Part shown: one piece after another, positions 25,881 through 37,663 of the stretch | Layout: the number at the start of each line of letters is the position of its first letter | Position numbering within the stretch: the stretch's first letter is position 1 | Source of the DNA: Onchocerca volvulus | Taxonomy: Eukaryota > Nematoda > Chromadorea > Rhabditida > Onchocercidae | Assembly: GCA_000499405.2 (NCBI GenBank) | Contig: HG738137.1 | Coordinates: 28,207,756 to 28,271,755 of the forward strand | Length of the DNA stretch: 64,000 nucleotides | Reading direction: 5' to 3' | Made by a program: the position numbers and the translations under genes | The notes under the pieces: generated by a model | What the model was told of the DNA's origin: nothing | The model's database searches: none | The model's input: the letters and a program-made list of their open reading frames with translations, nothing else

Positions 25881-27245
25881 AACAATTCCGTTTTTTCTTT
25901 TTTTTAAATTTACATTTCTTAATAACCAGATGATATTTTATGACAGACCATCATTATTATAAGATATCTTTTGTTAGTAGTTTGGATGATATTACATTTT
26001 TTGTACAAGCTGATGCGCAATATTTCATTTATGTTATCTAACTATTTAATATTTCGCACAACTGAACTAAAAATTCCTTCTCTTTGTAGTTTATTTTCCT
26101 ATTTTTTTTTTTTTTTTTAAATTCTTTGCACTATCTCCGCTGAAATGAGCGAGGAAGATCAGAGAAAGGTGATTTCTTTGTTTTAAAGGAAATTATTTGT
26201 AACCCTTGATGGTTGTATGAAATTTATTTCTTTGTTTCAAATCAAATGACTTTGTTTTATGGCCTTGTTAAGTAATTTAAGCTTGTTTTATGGCTTTATC
26301 AAATGCTTTAAACTTCGTTTTATACTATTGTAAATCATACCATAAAAGCGTTCTCTTATGCGCTAACAAAGAAAAGCTTTCTTATGTTACAAATTATGCT
26401 TTTCTGTGGATCATTTTAAAGGAAGCTGTCGAAAAGTGCGGTTGGATGCTTCATCTGGGATATTTGAAGTTTCCTGTCAATGGTATCTTTATCCCCTTTT
26501 TTCATATTGATAAATCGTCGTTTAAATTGTTTTATTGATATAATTGATTTATAAGGTATATTGTTTATCGAAATTTTTGCAATGCAGATTTAATTACCCA
26601 AGTCTGAGATACTGCAAAGTATTCGACAACAGTACGACGAAAAACAAGAACCCTTATCATTGTCACGATTAAGAAGATCGGCGACAACTATTATGCATGC
26701 TTGTTTTGATGAATTGAAGTTTCATTTTTATTTTTTAGATTTTACCTTGTTTTTCTCCTGCATCCAGTGATTACTTTTGATTTTTGATAAATTAAATTTC
26801 AAATGGCAAGCTTGAAACTTTTCGAATAGTAATCCAATTTAAAGTAAACAGAAAAATTTCTGCCTTAATGAGTTAATTTTTTCTATTCAAATTGATATCT
26901 CGCAATTTATTAGTAGTAATATGCAATGAAGTGTTAACTAAGTATTGGTGTGTTAGAAATATATTTGCCATAAAATTAGAACCCAAAAATGATGCAAAAA
27001 AATTTGAACAATATTGATTAGTGCTTATCTCAATTTTTATGTTTAACCAAAAATTAAGATTTTCCATTGCATTCATATTTATTTACAATTTTAATTACTT
27101 TGGAATTTGTTCGAAATATTTATCGGAATTCTTTTGCTGCTATTACATAAATCTTTGGGCGAAATGCAATCGTCAGGTCAAGATAAGTTCCTACAGGATC
27201 CTAAACAACTTATTTGACATGACCAACGTTTTCCCTACGTTATTA
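25881..27245. other. Spacer between units A and B with exon-like scraps
   Basis: A frame beginning MSEEDQRK at 26,145 stops after 13 codons. A possible exon at 26,420-26,482 (EAVEKCGWMLHLGYLKFPVN) has flanking AG and GT. A coding-like frame at about 26,594-26,720 (SEILQSIRQQYDEKQEP) is not joined to it in phase. Direct repeats of a GTTTTATGGC word occur at 26,255-26,325. These could be remains of a gene, but no intact model can be built. Confidence 0.3.
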
Positions 27246-27247
27246 TA

Positions 27248-27303
27248 AGGTAGCTGGATCCGGCACGTGGAGCGTGGTCGATCCAGATGGTCTATCCAGC
27301 TAA
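27248..27303 (-). mobile_element. Helitron-like 3' terminus remnant
   Basis: GTAGCTGGATCCGGCACG resembles the defined Helitron 3' end at 36,021 (CTAGCTGGACCCGGCCACG). Outer AGCTGGAT and ATCCAGCT (27,251-27,300) form an inverted repeat. It abuts the 5' end of a plus-strand element at 27,304. Confidence 0.45.
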
Positions 27304-27702
27304 TCTATATAAATAAAAATGTCAGTATTCGTTTGTTCAAAAATCTTAAGCCTCTGAAAGTTCTTAAACATGTGAATTATCTATACTAGTTCAAATCTTA
27401 TATATCGGGAAATCCTTACCTATTGCTTTGAAATTTTGACACAATGTTGCATTCGAATACGCGCATGCACACATGTTGATGTAGTTTTTATACACGCGTT
27501 GTTATATTTATTATTACTTATTGTTTATTATTACTCGTTATTCTTTACCATTATTTATTATGCAACAATTGCAAATCAGTAATATCAATAAAACAAATCT
27601 AATGACAAATTTATTAACGTAAAAAAGAAGAAAACGCTATAAAGCGAAGAAAACCCGAGTCAGACCATTAAACTGCTCCCGTTGAGCAGTTTAATGGTCT
27701 GA
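27304..27702 (+). mobile_element. Short non-autonomous Helitron-like element ending in a palindrome
   Basis: It starts A|TCTATATAAATAAAAATG, as the larger Helitron does, and ends in a perfect 19-bp-stem hairpin with a 5-base loop (27,660-27,678 and 27,684-27,702) whose last four bases are CTGA. Downstream, CAGTTTGATG matches 35,730 in unit C, which supports an insertion boundary. The base after CTGA is C rather than T, so assignment as a true Helitron end is tentative. Related inverted copies lie in units A and C. Confidence 0.5.
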
Positions 27703-27816
27703 CAGTTTGATGCGATCATTTGTAAAGAATGTGCGTAATCCAATTTGTTTTAAGACAAAACAGAGGATGGTGTTCTAGGTTGATGTTGTTTTTCTCACTG
27801 TCTGTTATGATTTTAG

Positions 27817-28013
27817 TTATTATTAACGCGGTCGAAGCATCGTCGACGTTGAATGTTACGATCATATTCACAATGGCTGCAATCGAACTTCTCGTTCTGA
27901 AAAGGAATATCAGCGAAATAAACAAAGATCTTTCATTTGCAGTTAAAACCAATTTATTCCTCTATTTTCCGGAAATTATCACAAGAATGCTTTTTCATTC
28001 ATGCTATATTTGA
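27817..28013 (+). pseudogene. Orphan receptor-like exon (two hydrophobic segments) in unit B
   Basis: After a TTTTAG acceptor the frame reads two hydrophobic stretches around a basic loop (VLKRNISEINKDLSFAVKT) and then a stop. This layout resembles TM5, loop 3 and TM6 of nematode 7TM receptors. No partner exons were found. The equivalent in unit C (35,885-36,020) is frameshifted and split by the Helitron. I infer a relic of a second, lost receptor gene in the unit. Confidence 0.35.
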
Positions 28014-29730
28014 TGCGAATTTTTCTCGGCAACTCATATTCACTCATCCAATAGCCTGAAATCTGAAAATAAGATCGTTCACATAGCAGAAGAAGTGAAA
28101 TTAAATCCTTTAATATAAAGTTATGATGTTTATTGATCGTGTCGAACATGGAACCATACTGACCGCAGACCCGTAGCTTTAATCAGCCTATGATAGTCAA
28201 CATCTAAACAGAATATATATCAAAAATCATGAAATCATACTAGAAACAAATAATGATGCAGTGCGGCATGTTCTCCAATGTCGAATATTTAAATTCGTAA
28301 ATGAAAGACACTTAATGACCACACAATCTTTATAATTTTACGTAACACGAGGGTATTATCATGTCGAAGTGTTTCTAAGTAAATCATATGATTCATCTGC
28401 TAAATCATAAATGCTATTCAATTAATTTAGCCGCTTATAAGTATCGTTGGTACTCCATCGACAGGGCTGTGAAATCAGTGAGGAGCAGTGGCAAAGAATA
28501 GAACTGATGACAGCCGGCTACAATTTCTGATATATCATGTTCAGTTTTTCATTGATTTTTCCGGTACTAAAGCTAACTGAAAACAAACGGAATTTCCAAG
28601 ATAGGAAAAAGCAATTTCAAATGAAAGGTTTGATACATACAATGAAATTTTTACTTTTTATGTTCATTTATGATTGTTTCAATTTAGCTTTGATGCAGAA
28701 CCCATCAAAAAAGTTTTGATTTCAAAAATTTCAGTAAACTGCAAATTTGAATCGTATTAATGCATCTGATCGAAATGTATTCAGTAAGGAGCCTTAAAAA
28801 CAAAATTAATATTCGAAATTTCAAAAAGATGAATGAAGAGATATTTTTTAATTTTATTATTATTTGTAAAATTGATGTCATCCCTCTACATTCAATAGCC
28901 AATTTATTTATCAATTACCTATCATTTCATTAACATAAAGAAGTTAGACATTTGTGGTAAGCATAAAATTTTTGGTAAGCATTAAAATTTTTAAGATATC
29001 TCCAAGAACTCGTAGATACTGTGGAATGAAGAAAATAGAGAAGTTATATCTGAAGCGGATTGTTAGTTTGAATTCCTTGTTTATCGAAGCTTAAAAGAGT
29101 GAAATGGCTTTTAAAGCTAACTCTATAAAAACTATACTTGAACAGTTTGTACAATTTTTTATCCAGCTCATTTGCGAAGCGCAAATGTTTCTGGTGTAGC
29201 AATGAAAATCGATAGTTGAGAATATTAAGAATGTCAAACTCAGCACAAATAATAAATAATCTGTTTTCTTTCAAATCATGATTGACTAATTCTTCCCCAC
29301 TAATTTTCTTCGACACAATTCATTCTCTTACGCGATTGGCTGATTGCTTTCAATTTATTTCGCTTTATATTGCCAGAATTAGTTGATTACTTTCAAGATA
29401 CTTGCATAAAACGGAAAAGAAATTATCATAAAAACTAAATTATCTCAAGATTGATATCAATTATAAGTTGACGTAAAATAGTGACTTAAACTTGAAAACA
29501 ATGACGTCAGTGGATGTTATTACTACTGACAATTTTTGTGAAAGTAATAAAAGGACTGGAAATCTCATTTTTTGGCCAGTTATTACTGCTTCTTAAATAT
29601 TAATACATTCTCTGAATGATCTCATTACTTCGCAATCCGAACTCGCAACTTTTGGTAGCTTGCATTTCAGGCATTAAAATTTCTTCCTTCCTTACTGCAC
29701 CAAATCTTGCGGAACTTATCTGCTAGAAGA
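28014..29730. other. 5' flank of receptor B
   Basis: Non-coding. It shares long stretches with 38,939-40,695. It contains the minus-strand frame seen in A and C, here 90 codons at 29,044-29,316 but beginning at a GTG. A short signal-peptide-like frame (MKFLLFMFIYDCFNLALM, about 28,651) ends at a stop and is disrupted in unit C. Confidence 0.4.
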
Positions 29731-31877
29731 ATGATAGCTCGTTCTTTCTACATGATTGTATTATTTCTAATATTAAACGCAACCTGTCAGGACAAAAATA
29801 CAACAAATAAGTTCGACATAAGAGATGAGCATCACAAGGTTGCAAAATACATAGCGATTCTACTTTTTACCATTCTCTTGCTATACAGTATTATTAGTAA
29901 TATACTAATGGCTATCGCATTATTCTGTGGAGGAAAAGACAATTCCTACAGTCGCGCATTTGTTCTTATCGCATTACAATTGATTATTTCTAATTTGATA
30001 TATTTGCTCCCACAAATGTTCGTTATCCTGCCTGAATTATTGCAAACTCCAAGCAATCCATACAGTAACTTGTTTTATTTAAATATGGTATTTTTCTTGA
30101 GAAAAAGAAACTAAAAATTTTTTCGTATATATAATAGGTGAGAAATTCGGTTTCTATATTGCGTAAATTGTATCAGATATTTTCTGACAGCAAATTTAGA
30201 AAGCAGAATTTAATTGCTCTGAAAATTAAAGGATTAAAGAGAAATTTTTAAAACATTCCTTTTTTAGCGACTTTTAGCAAAAGTGCTCTATTCTTTTTCG
30301 AAGTTTGTTAGGTTAAAATATTCAAAAAGTGAAAAAAAGTCTTTTTTTGAGTAACAAATTTGCTTATGTTTTAGTGAATCAAACGACATGGATGAACTAC
30401 AGATTCTCAAGATTATTCGCATCTTCATACATATCCATATTGCAATTTTCATTTCTCCTGACATTGAATCGCTTTGTGGCAATTATTTTACCGGAATACA
30501 ATGCTTTTTTTAAATCGGCAAGGCTGTATTTTCTAATCATTCTCGTGTGGTTGTCAGTCTTAGGTATGATTTACTGATACTTCTCAGAGAATGATCAGAA
30601 TGATTTCTTTCAAATTATAATAATTATTTTTCAAATAATTTATGGATATAATCCTACCATTCAATATTTGCTCAAATAAAGATTCCGGAATAACACTTCG
30701 TCATTTTTGAACATTATTCAGTTTTGTCACTATTGCACCATAATAACGGATGCCAAATTCAGGAAATCCAACTTTATCAAAATAGACAGAAATATATTTA
30801 AAGTTTTAAAATTTTTATTCATTTTATAATAATCTTTACCAAATTTATCAGCATTTTAATCATAATAAAAAAAAGTAAAATTTTCAGCATTCTCAATTAT
30901 CGATTATTATTATTGTACTAGAAGATTCCTTATTTGGAACTTGACTTGGGAGATGAAATGTGGAGGGCCAAAGGGAGGAAATATTTTTTGGAGGTTATCT
31001 TTTGATGCTATTTTATTTAATATTCAGCAACTTTTAAGTCTTAGCTTAAAACCACTAAAATGTAAACTTCAAACGTTAGGCTTCTGAGTTTATATTACTC
31101 CAAAGTTTTAATCGATTTTTAGGAATATTTTAGAAAATTCGAAGCTAACAAAAAATTTCTATGCTACAATAGCCAATGCCTTTTGTACTTATTCTTTGTC
31201 GTAGTAAGTTTGAACTGAAAAATGTTTTCCAATATCATTTGCTTATTATATTTTAGTATACGTTTTGCTTGGACATTATTTATACCCAATATAATGTTCG
31301 TCATGTATGTTACGATATTCTATAATATATGTCGTAAACAACGATTCTCAGCAGATATCAATCAAAATCAAAGTTTGCTCCATCATATTGCTTTATTTTG
31401 ATTTTTGCATAACAGGAGTGGCTATTTCAAATTAGTTTTAAAAAGTTCACTAAAATTTATTAACATCATTAAACGATCTCCTCTATTTTAATCCTTTCGT
31501 TGCTAAATTATGAAATATATTTAGGAAACCGGAAAATGTGTGCTAACAGAAATGCAGTCATTCATTATGAATGGCCGATATTAATCCAGGCTGCATGGAA
31601 TTGCGGTGTATTGGAAATTCAAACGCTTAGTTTTAACTTTTTGTCATCATTTCTAGTTAAAATCTTCGACGAAGGAATCTATATTCCATCGAGAATTTTC
31701 ATAAATTCCTATGTCATCCTCGTTTGCGCCGTATTACCAACTGTTCATTTCATTTACAGTAAAAAAGCACTTAACATTTTAAAACATTATTTATATTTTT
31801 GGTTTCATCGGAGAACTGCGCACATAAAAAATGACATCACTACTATTAGTGTTAAGATAAATGCAGGACAGTTATAA
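29731..31877 (+). CDS. Nematode serpentine (7TM, Srx-like) receptor, copy B, five exons
   Basis: Diverged paralogue of copies A and C, still fully open. Exons 29731-30064, 30375-30563, 30888-30993, 31257-31372, 31525-31877; all GT-AG and phase-consistent: 365 aa. Exon 1 is almost the same as in A/C at DNA level. Exons 2-5 carry many amino-acid changes (for example RFAWTLFIPNIMFVMYVT in TM5), and exon 3 is one codon shorter. The C-terminal tail differs and is longer. Membrane topology and the LNRFVAIILP motif are kept. Intron 4 uses a weaker A|GTTTGC donor, so expression is less certain. Retained frames across five exons despite about 20% divergence suggest function was maintained. Confidence 0.75.
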
Positions 31878-32880
31878 ATATTAATATTCTGAAATAATTG
31901 CATAATTTCTTTAATATAGCTACTTCTCATTGACATTTATGAGCTTAGTTGTGGAATTTTTTCGTTATGTATAAATGTATAACTGATAATAAATTTTTCT
32001 ATTCTTTGCTAAAATTTCATTGCAATAATGGAGTGTAAAATATGTTATGGTAATATATTATTGTATAAATATATATCATCAAATAATTTGGTCCAACTGT
32101 ATTCATCAATGTAAGAATCATAATTTTATGTTCCAAATCATTCCAAAACTTTGAATCTTCCGATAGAAATAGCGGTAAATTACAATTAAAACAAATTTTA
32201 CAAGAAACTTGTGTGATCATTCTCGTTTTCAGTAAAATTCACCATTATCTGATTCGAATTTTTCAGTAAACATTGAGCAATCGTTATAAACATAGAGAAT
32301 GATAGAATCAATTACATTTCAACGGGATCAAAAAAGAAAAAGAAAAAAAATGAAATGTAATGCAAAGAAAAGGGAATAGAAGTGATAAATTAAAAACTTC
32401 GAGTCATCGATTTAAGAAGGAGATGTTGTGTATATAGTAAAGAGACTAAATTGGTGAATACATAAATGTTTTGAAGTGGGAATGGCATTAGACATATTAC
32501 AATAATCATAAAGAAGTAATTTAAGATTAAAAATAAATATTTAATTAGCATAAGAAGGATGAAATTTGTTACAATTGCCGGAAATGAAATCGGTCATATA
32601 TAATTAGACTAAATTCGTGATTAATGTACGATTATCAAAATTGATAGTTGCTGGAAATGAATTTGAGATGTTATTGTATTTGTCACAGAGATTATTGAAA
32701 CATTCATCGAAAGGAATTTTAAGATACAATTAATCGAATGTTTGAATAGCTGATAAGGTGCAATTATTTAATTATCTATACTGCTAATATTTGGATGTTT
32801 CGACACTTCGACCGTTATTTACTTATGCAGAATAATATTTTATTAAAATTATTTAAATATAGTTATGATATACTTAGAAT
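31878..32880. other. 3' flank of receptor B and spacer
   Basis: Homologous to the receptor A/C 3' flank to about 32,160; after that there is no match in the window. No coding sequence was recognised. It represents the state without the Helitron-like block found in A and C. Confidence 0.5.
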
Positions 32881-32885
32881 AATAT

Positions 32886-33001
32886 ATAATGCCATTTATC
32901 GGAGTCACTGAAATATTCTGTAATACAAAGTTGTTCCATAATATGAAAATAATACATAATACCATTTATCGAAATAACCGAAATATTCTATAATATAAAG
33001 G
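32886..33001. repeat. Tandem direct repeat, period about 71
   Basis: Two copies of a segment beginning ATAATRCCATTTATCG and ending in GAAATATTCTRTAATAYAAAG, at about 32,886 and 32,957, just before the BEL/Pao LTR-like sequence. Possibly part of the LTR. Confidence 0.5.
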
Positions 33002-33009
33002 TATATTAT

Positions 33010-35235
33010 TAAATATCTCAATTTCAATATGTGATTCCTTAATCATCTTAATTCATATTCCCAAACAAATAAAACCATTTCATCCGCACCGAATCCCAAT
33101 CCCTAACAAAAAATCTTTCATCATGTACTTTCACGACATTTTGGTGCCCGAGATGAGTATGTCTGCAAGTCTGGTTAAATGAGCCTAACTAACAGAAGAG
33201 AAGATACTAAAACTTCTCAATAATGTTAAGGAACTCGATCTAACATCACCAGATCGAAAACTTCCGCAGAAAAACGAAAATAACAGTATTGAATGAAATT
33301 ACGGATCATCAAGGAAATACCAAATTCTTTGAACTCTGTGCTGATAAATTCGAATTAGTTAATCGAAATTGTTTTGATCTCATACAATAAACGCTGATAT
33401 CGCAAAAAAAGAAAAAAAAAAATTTGCTAAAATGGTCGACGACATACAAGGATCTAAGATTTAATAACTCGCGGAACAGAAACCGTTATTACTTTGTAAA
33501 TATACATTGATGATTATGAAGAAGTGCTTCAACATTTGAATGAGATACCAGTGAATCAACTTTACAAAAAAAAGATGACCTATCATGTAACAATAATTTT
33601 GCCACAAACTGAAGTTGTGGCGTAAATTTCGAAGCAGCTTCGACGCAGTTGTGTGCCTCCAAAGAATCCCGGAAATTCAAGAATTGAACTACCTAGTTTC
33701 ATATCTAAGGGAAGATGCTTTACTAGCTGTGAGAGTTTATAATGTCATCCGGAGAATTACAAATTGATAAAACCTTGAAAAATATGACGAATCTATATAT
33801 GGTGAAAAAAAAAATATGGTAAATCTAGTACAGAAAAGAAGTGGCTATAGGATGGATTTCATTTTATCAAAGAAAATGATAAAAAATGGAAAGCAGTCGC
33901 TAAAGCAATGGAAAGAATTCTTCGACAACTGGAAGAATAGGTGAGAAACTAGAAAATATCTGTCCTCAGCAATGCAAAAAAAGCTGAAGAAATCGGATCC
34001 AACTCAGACAAAATAATCATTTCTTATAAAACGATTAAGGTGCAAAATCTAATTTTAGTGAATAAGGTACCAGAATTTTACATGGCATATCTCCAGCAAG
34101 GTGCAAGAATTTCGCATAATAAGCCATATCTGCAATTTCAATGATAGCGAATAACTAATTAAAACCAACAAAAAAAAAAGAACCAAATAACAAAACTCCT
34201 AATTCATCTTGCAAAAATGCCTTTGTATCGCAATTCACGTACCACGATCGTAATGTCCATTGCTTCTATAGGGCTATTTTTAGCGACTAAAATACGCCCT
34301 ACAATTACCTAATTATGAATTTTATGAGTTATTGACTAAGCAAACAGTCGGTCTGACATCACATGACCTTTCCTATCTGTTAAATGGATTTGTAAGACCT
34401 GCTGCTCTTCCTCCTTGCGCTCTAGCATCAAAAAAATTATTGAAAGTAGGTTGCCAGCCTAATCCTGAACAAATTTTATCAATTAAAATTGGAACAAGAA
34501 AACTGGATTATAAATAAACTCCGACAATACTCAACGAAACTGACCCAAAGAAACGAAGAGTAATTCGAATTCAAATTCTTAATAGGGAAAAAGAACCAGT
34601 CGAACAAAAATAAAACGAATGCCATATAATACTTACACGAGAAATCTCTGTTTTAGCTATGACAAACTAAACAAAATTCAGCGGTCCTGAGCTAAATCGA
34701 AAGGAAACTTCCAGAAGTAGTAATAAAAAGAAAATCTTGCGCATTTTGTAATAAGGATCACTGGGATAAAGAATGCCAAAATTATCCCGCTTTCAAACAC
34801 CGAAAAGAATGTTCCAGAAGAAGTAACATAAGCGTCAACTGTCTTCAAACAGGATATGCATCTAATAATGCACTGGAAGAAAGCGTTCATGTTTTCATTG
34901 CAAAGGTCATCATAACACAGCGCTATGTAGCATCAAATATAAGGGTAATATACAAAACGCTGGGTTAATCAAAGAAGAAATGACCTCAGCAATTTTAATT
35001 AATTCAATAATCCATATAAAGATCCCGAAAGAAATGGGAATTGCGGTTTACCCTGCGACAAAAGAAGAGCATTGGCTGTACACGACAATGCAGATCCTGC
35101 AGAAAGCAAGATCACCAAGCTGAAAATTCAAATCTAATGTTGCATGATTGAAAACGATGAATTACGCTATCAGTTGAAGATGTGAACAAAATTTTTACAG
35201 CAGTTCGAGAAAATTCTGGCAAGGAAAAAAGAAGA
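33010..35235 (+). mobile_element. Decayed BEL/Pao retrotransposon, gag region, inside unit B
   Basis: An LTR-like end and TTTTGGTGCCCGAGATGAG block (about 33,141) are followed by a broken gag. One frame (33,612-33,770) reads the DUF1759-like pattern W..FRSSFD..V, then IQELNYLVSYL and ALLAV. Further on, CCHC zinc knuckles survive: CAFCNKDHWDKEC at 34,738-34,776 and CFHCKGHHNTALC at 34,890-34,928, in different frames. A middle knuckle has lost its cysteines. Many stops and frameshifts are present. No protease, reverse transcriptase, integrase or 3' LTR was seen. The element is dead. Confidence 0.75.
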
Positions 35236-35729
35236 AATGAAATAAAATGGAATGCAACTATTAAGATACCAAAAAACTGTATATTTGTTTTTTCATCAAG
35301 CATACTCCTCTATCATCTCTCATTCTACTTTATGTATGTCATTCTTTTCTTTCTTCTCCACAATGAATTTATAAGTCGATAAAATTCTAGGAGAATGAGT
35401 ATCTGTATGTAATAAATAATGAAAAAGCAAATTATAAAGTTTAAGTTTGAAAATATCATCACATATCATTTAAATAGGTTCTTTGTACCAAACTAATTAA
35501 TTAATTAAGATTAGGAATACTGATTGTTATTATAATTTAAATTAATGCATGAAGTTTGAAATTGATTTATGTATTACGTAGAACAATTGTCGTGGATTAT
35601 TTAGCTTCTGATTCGGTTGATTACATGCACTTCCCACATACAGTCTTTGACAAACATGGTACTCATAGAAATTTTTTGTTTACTGTTTGCGTTCATTACT
35701 CTTTTTATTCATCCTGAAATAACAGTTTG
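35236..35729. other. End of unit B and junction to unit C
   Basis: 35,240-35,560 matches the 3' block of units A and C (24,861-25,190), which shows the retrotransposon DNA is inserted into the unit. After 35,570 a short unmatched spacer leads to CAGTTTGATG at 35,730, where unit C begins. Confidence 0.5.
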
Positions 35730-36512
35730 ATGTGATCATTTGTAAAGAACGTTCATAATCCGATCTAGTATCCTGAATATAAAAATAGGACGATGTTTTC
35801 ACTGGAATGGATATTAAATACTGATACCGAAATTTTGAGCATAATCAGTAATTTTAATACTATAACCTAACGAATGATGTAAAATGCTGTCGGAGCATCG
35901 TCGACGTTGAATGTTACAACCATATCCACAATGGCTGCATCGAACTTTTTGTTCTGAAGAGGATATTAGCAAAATAAACAAAATTCTTTTATTTGCAGTT
36001 AAAACAAATTTATTCCCTTACTAGCTGGACCCGGCCACGCTCCTCGTGTCCGGCTCCAAGTTAGTTCTCTATCGATTGTTTTCAAATTTTGACAAAACCT
36101 TTGTATTCGATTGGCCATCATTTTTATACAAATACATTTATTTTTTCACTTGTCACGTCCGTGAAAACTAAAAGTAGGTATGGAGAAAGAACTTTTTGAC
36201 TCCGCTGTGCACTAACGTACTCTTGAGCAGAATGGATTTTTGATTCCGCCAAGCAAAATAGAAAGGATCAATTTGTGAATATTTCATCACACCGAATTTT
36301 ATAAAAAGAAAAAGAATTCACAAGAAAAACATAATTTTTATTTTTTTATCTATATAACTTTGCTCATGTGTTGTCTTTTCCTTATGATATCAAATGAAAT
36401 TAAGGTAATTACAGTGCAGTGGAAGTTGGAAAGAGTTGATTAGTTTAGAGTAATTTGTTAAGCAGTAGTAAATTTCAAACAAGCATTTTGTATTCATAAT
36501 TTTAAACTACAA

Positions 36513-36740
36513 TTACAGTGAATATATATAACATTTCTCTAGAAAGCTGCAGTAGTTTAACCGCACATCTTCAAATCTGGCTGCACGTCGCTCTGCTCGC
36601 ATTTGAGCCATTCTTTGTCTTCTTCGCTCGGTCGCTGATGCCCGTTCTTCCTCATTTTGATTTGCAATTAATCGCTGCATTCGTTTCGCTGCGCGAGTAT
36701 GATAAATCACGTTTGATCTTTTGGGAGGCATTATTTGCAT
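36513..36740 (-). pseudogene. Helitron protein N-terminal fragment
   Basis: The frame begins MPPKRSN at 36,731 (or nine bases earlier) and is strongly basic, with repeated E/R/Q words (EEERASATERRRQRMAQMR), then RRAARFEDVRL, and quickly loses similarity. This charged leader is typical of animal Helitron Rep/helicase proteins. Everything after it, including Rep and helicase motifs, is absent. It lies in the orientation expected for the host Helitron. Confidence 0.5.
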
Positions 36741-37663
36741 GAACTAAATCAGATCGATTGCCTCGAACTGCTCTAAAAATTGAGTTCCGATTTAATTTGA
36801 ACTTAAACTCGAAATGCTCAATTGAATTGTTGGACCATTGCTGTTTCTGTGTCGCTTTTGAAAAATTATGCGTGGTATTAAAAGATATTAACATCATAAC
36901 ATGTTCAAAATCTTAAATCTCGAAAAGTTTTCACCTATATCTCTAAAATTTTAATCGAGCTGAATTCCGAATATTGTAATGCTTACTGAACGCTGATGCT
37001 GAAAAAATTACATGTGATATTAAAAGATACTAGTAGTCGAAAATTTTCAAGTGTTTGTAAGTTCAGAATCTTAATTAAAATATTCGTAAGATCAAAATCT
37101 TAAATTTGAAAATATAAAAACTAATAGAAGCAAAATCTTCAAATGTTCGTTTGCTCAAAATCTTGAATTTAAAATTTAAAATTTATCATTATTATTCATT
37201 ATTATTAATTTCAATTCAAAAGCAAAAATAAAAAAAACAAAAACAAAACCCAGTCTTCTCTGCCATTATATACGTGTATACATATAATTGTTTACACGAA
37301 AGAAATGAAAGCGTAGGAGAACGTGGGAAGCGCGAGTAGTACGTGGGATCGGATGATAGGTCATACATTGCATTATTTTATTGATTAATTATCACGTTTG
37401 ATGTTCACATGTGGCGGGCACATATGACTAATCATCACTTTTGATGTTCATATGTGCGCGGAACATACATACGCATAATTATTTTCTCCCATCTTTTTTT
37501 TTTTAGTTTTTTTGCATTATTTATTTATATTCCTTATTGTTCATGTTTATTTTACCTAGAGGAAAAAAAATGATATATTGTGTTCTGTAGTTTATTAAAC
37601 AATTATTTACTACTTTTGAGCCTTATTGTTCACTTTCTCGAATAATATTTATACCTAACTTAC

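Larger units (their letters stand above)
27703..33009 (+). repeat. Array unit B, diverged copy
   Basis: The left part (27,703-28,690) matches the left part of unit C (35,730-36,020 plus 38,939-39,658). The middle part carries receptor B. The right part matches A and C to about 32,160 and resumes after retrotransposon DNA at about 35,240. Identity to C is patchy: near-identical at about 28,340-29,330 and 29,636-30,070, and roughly 80% elsewhere. Confidence 0.75.
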
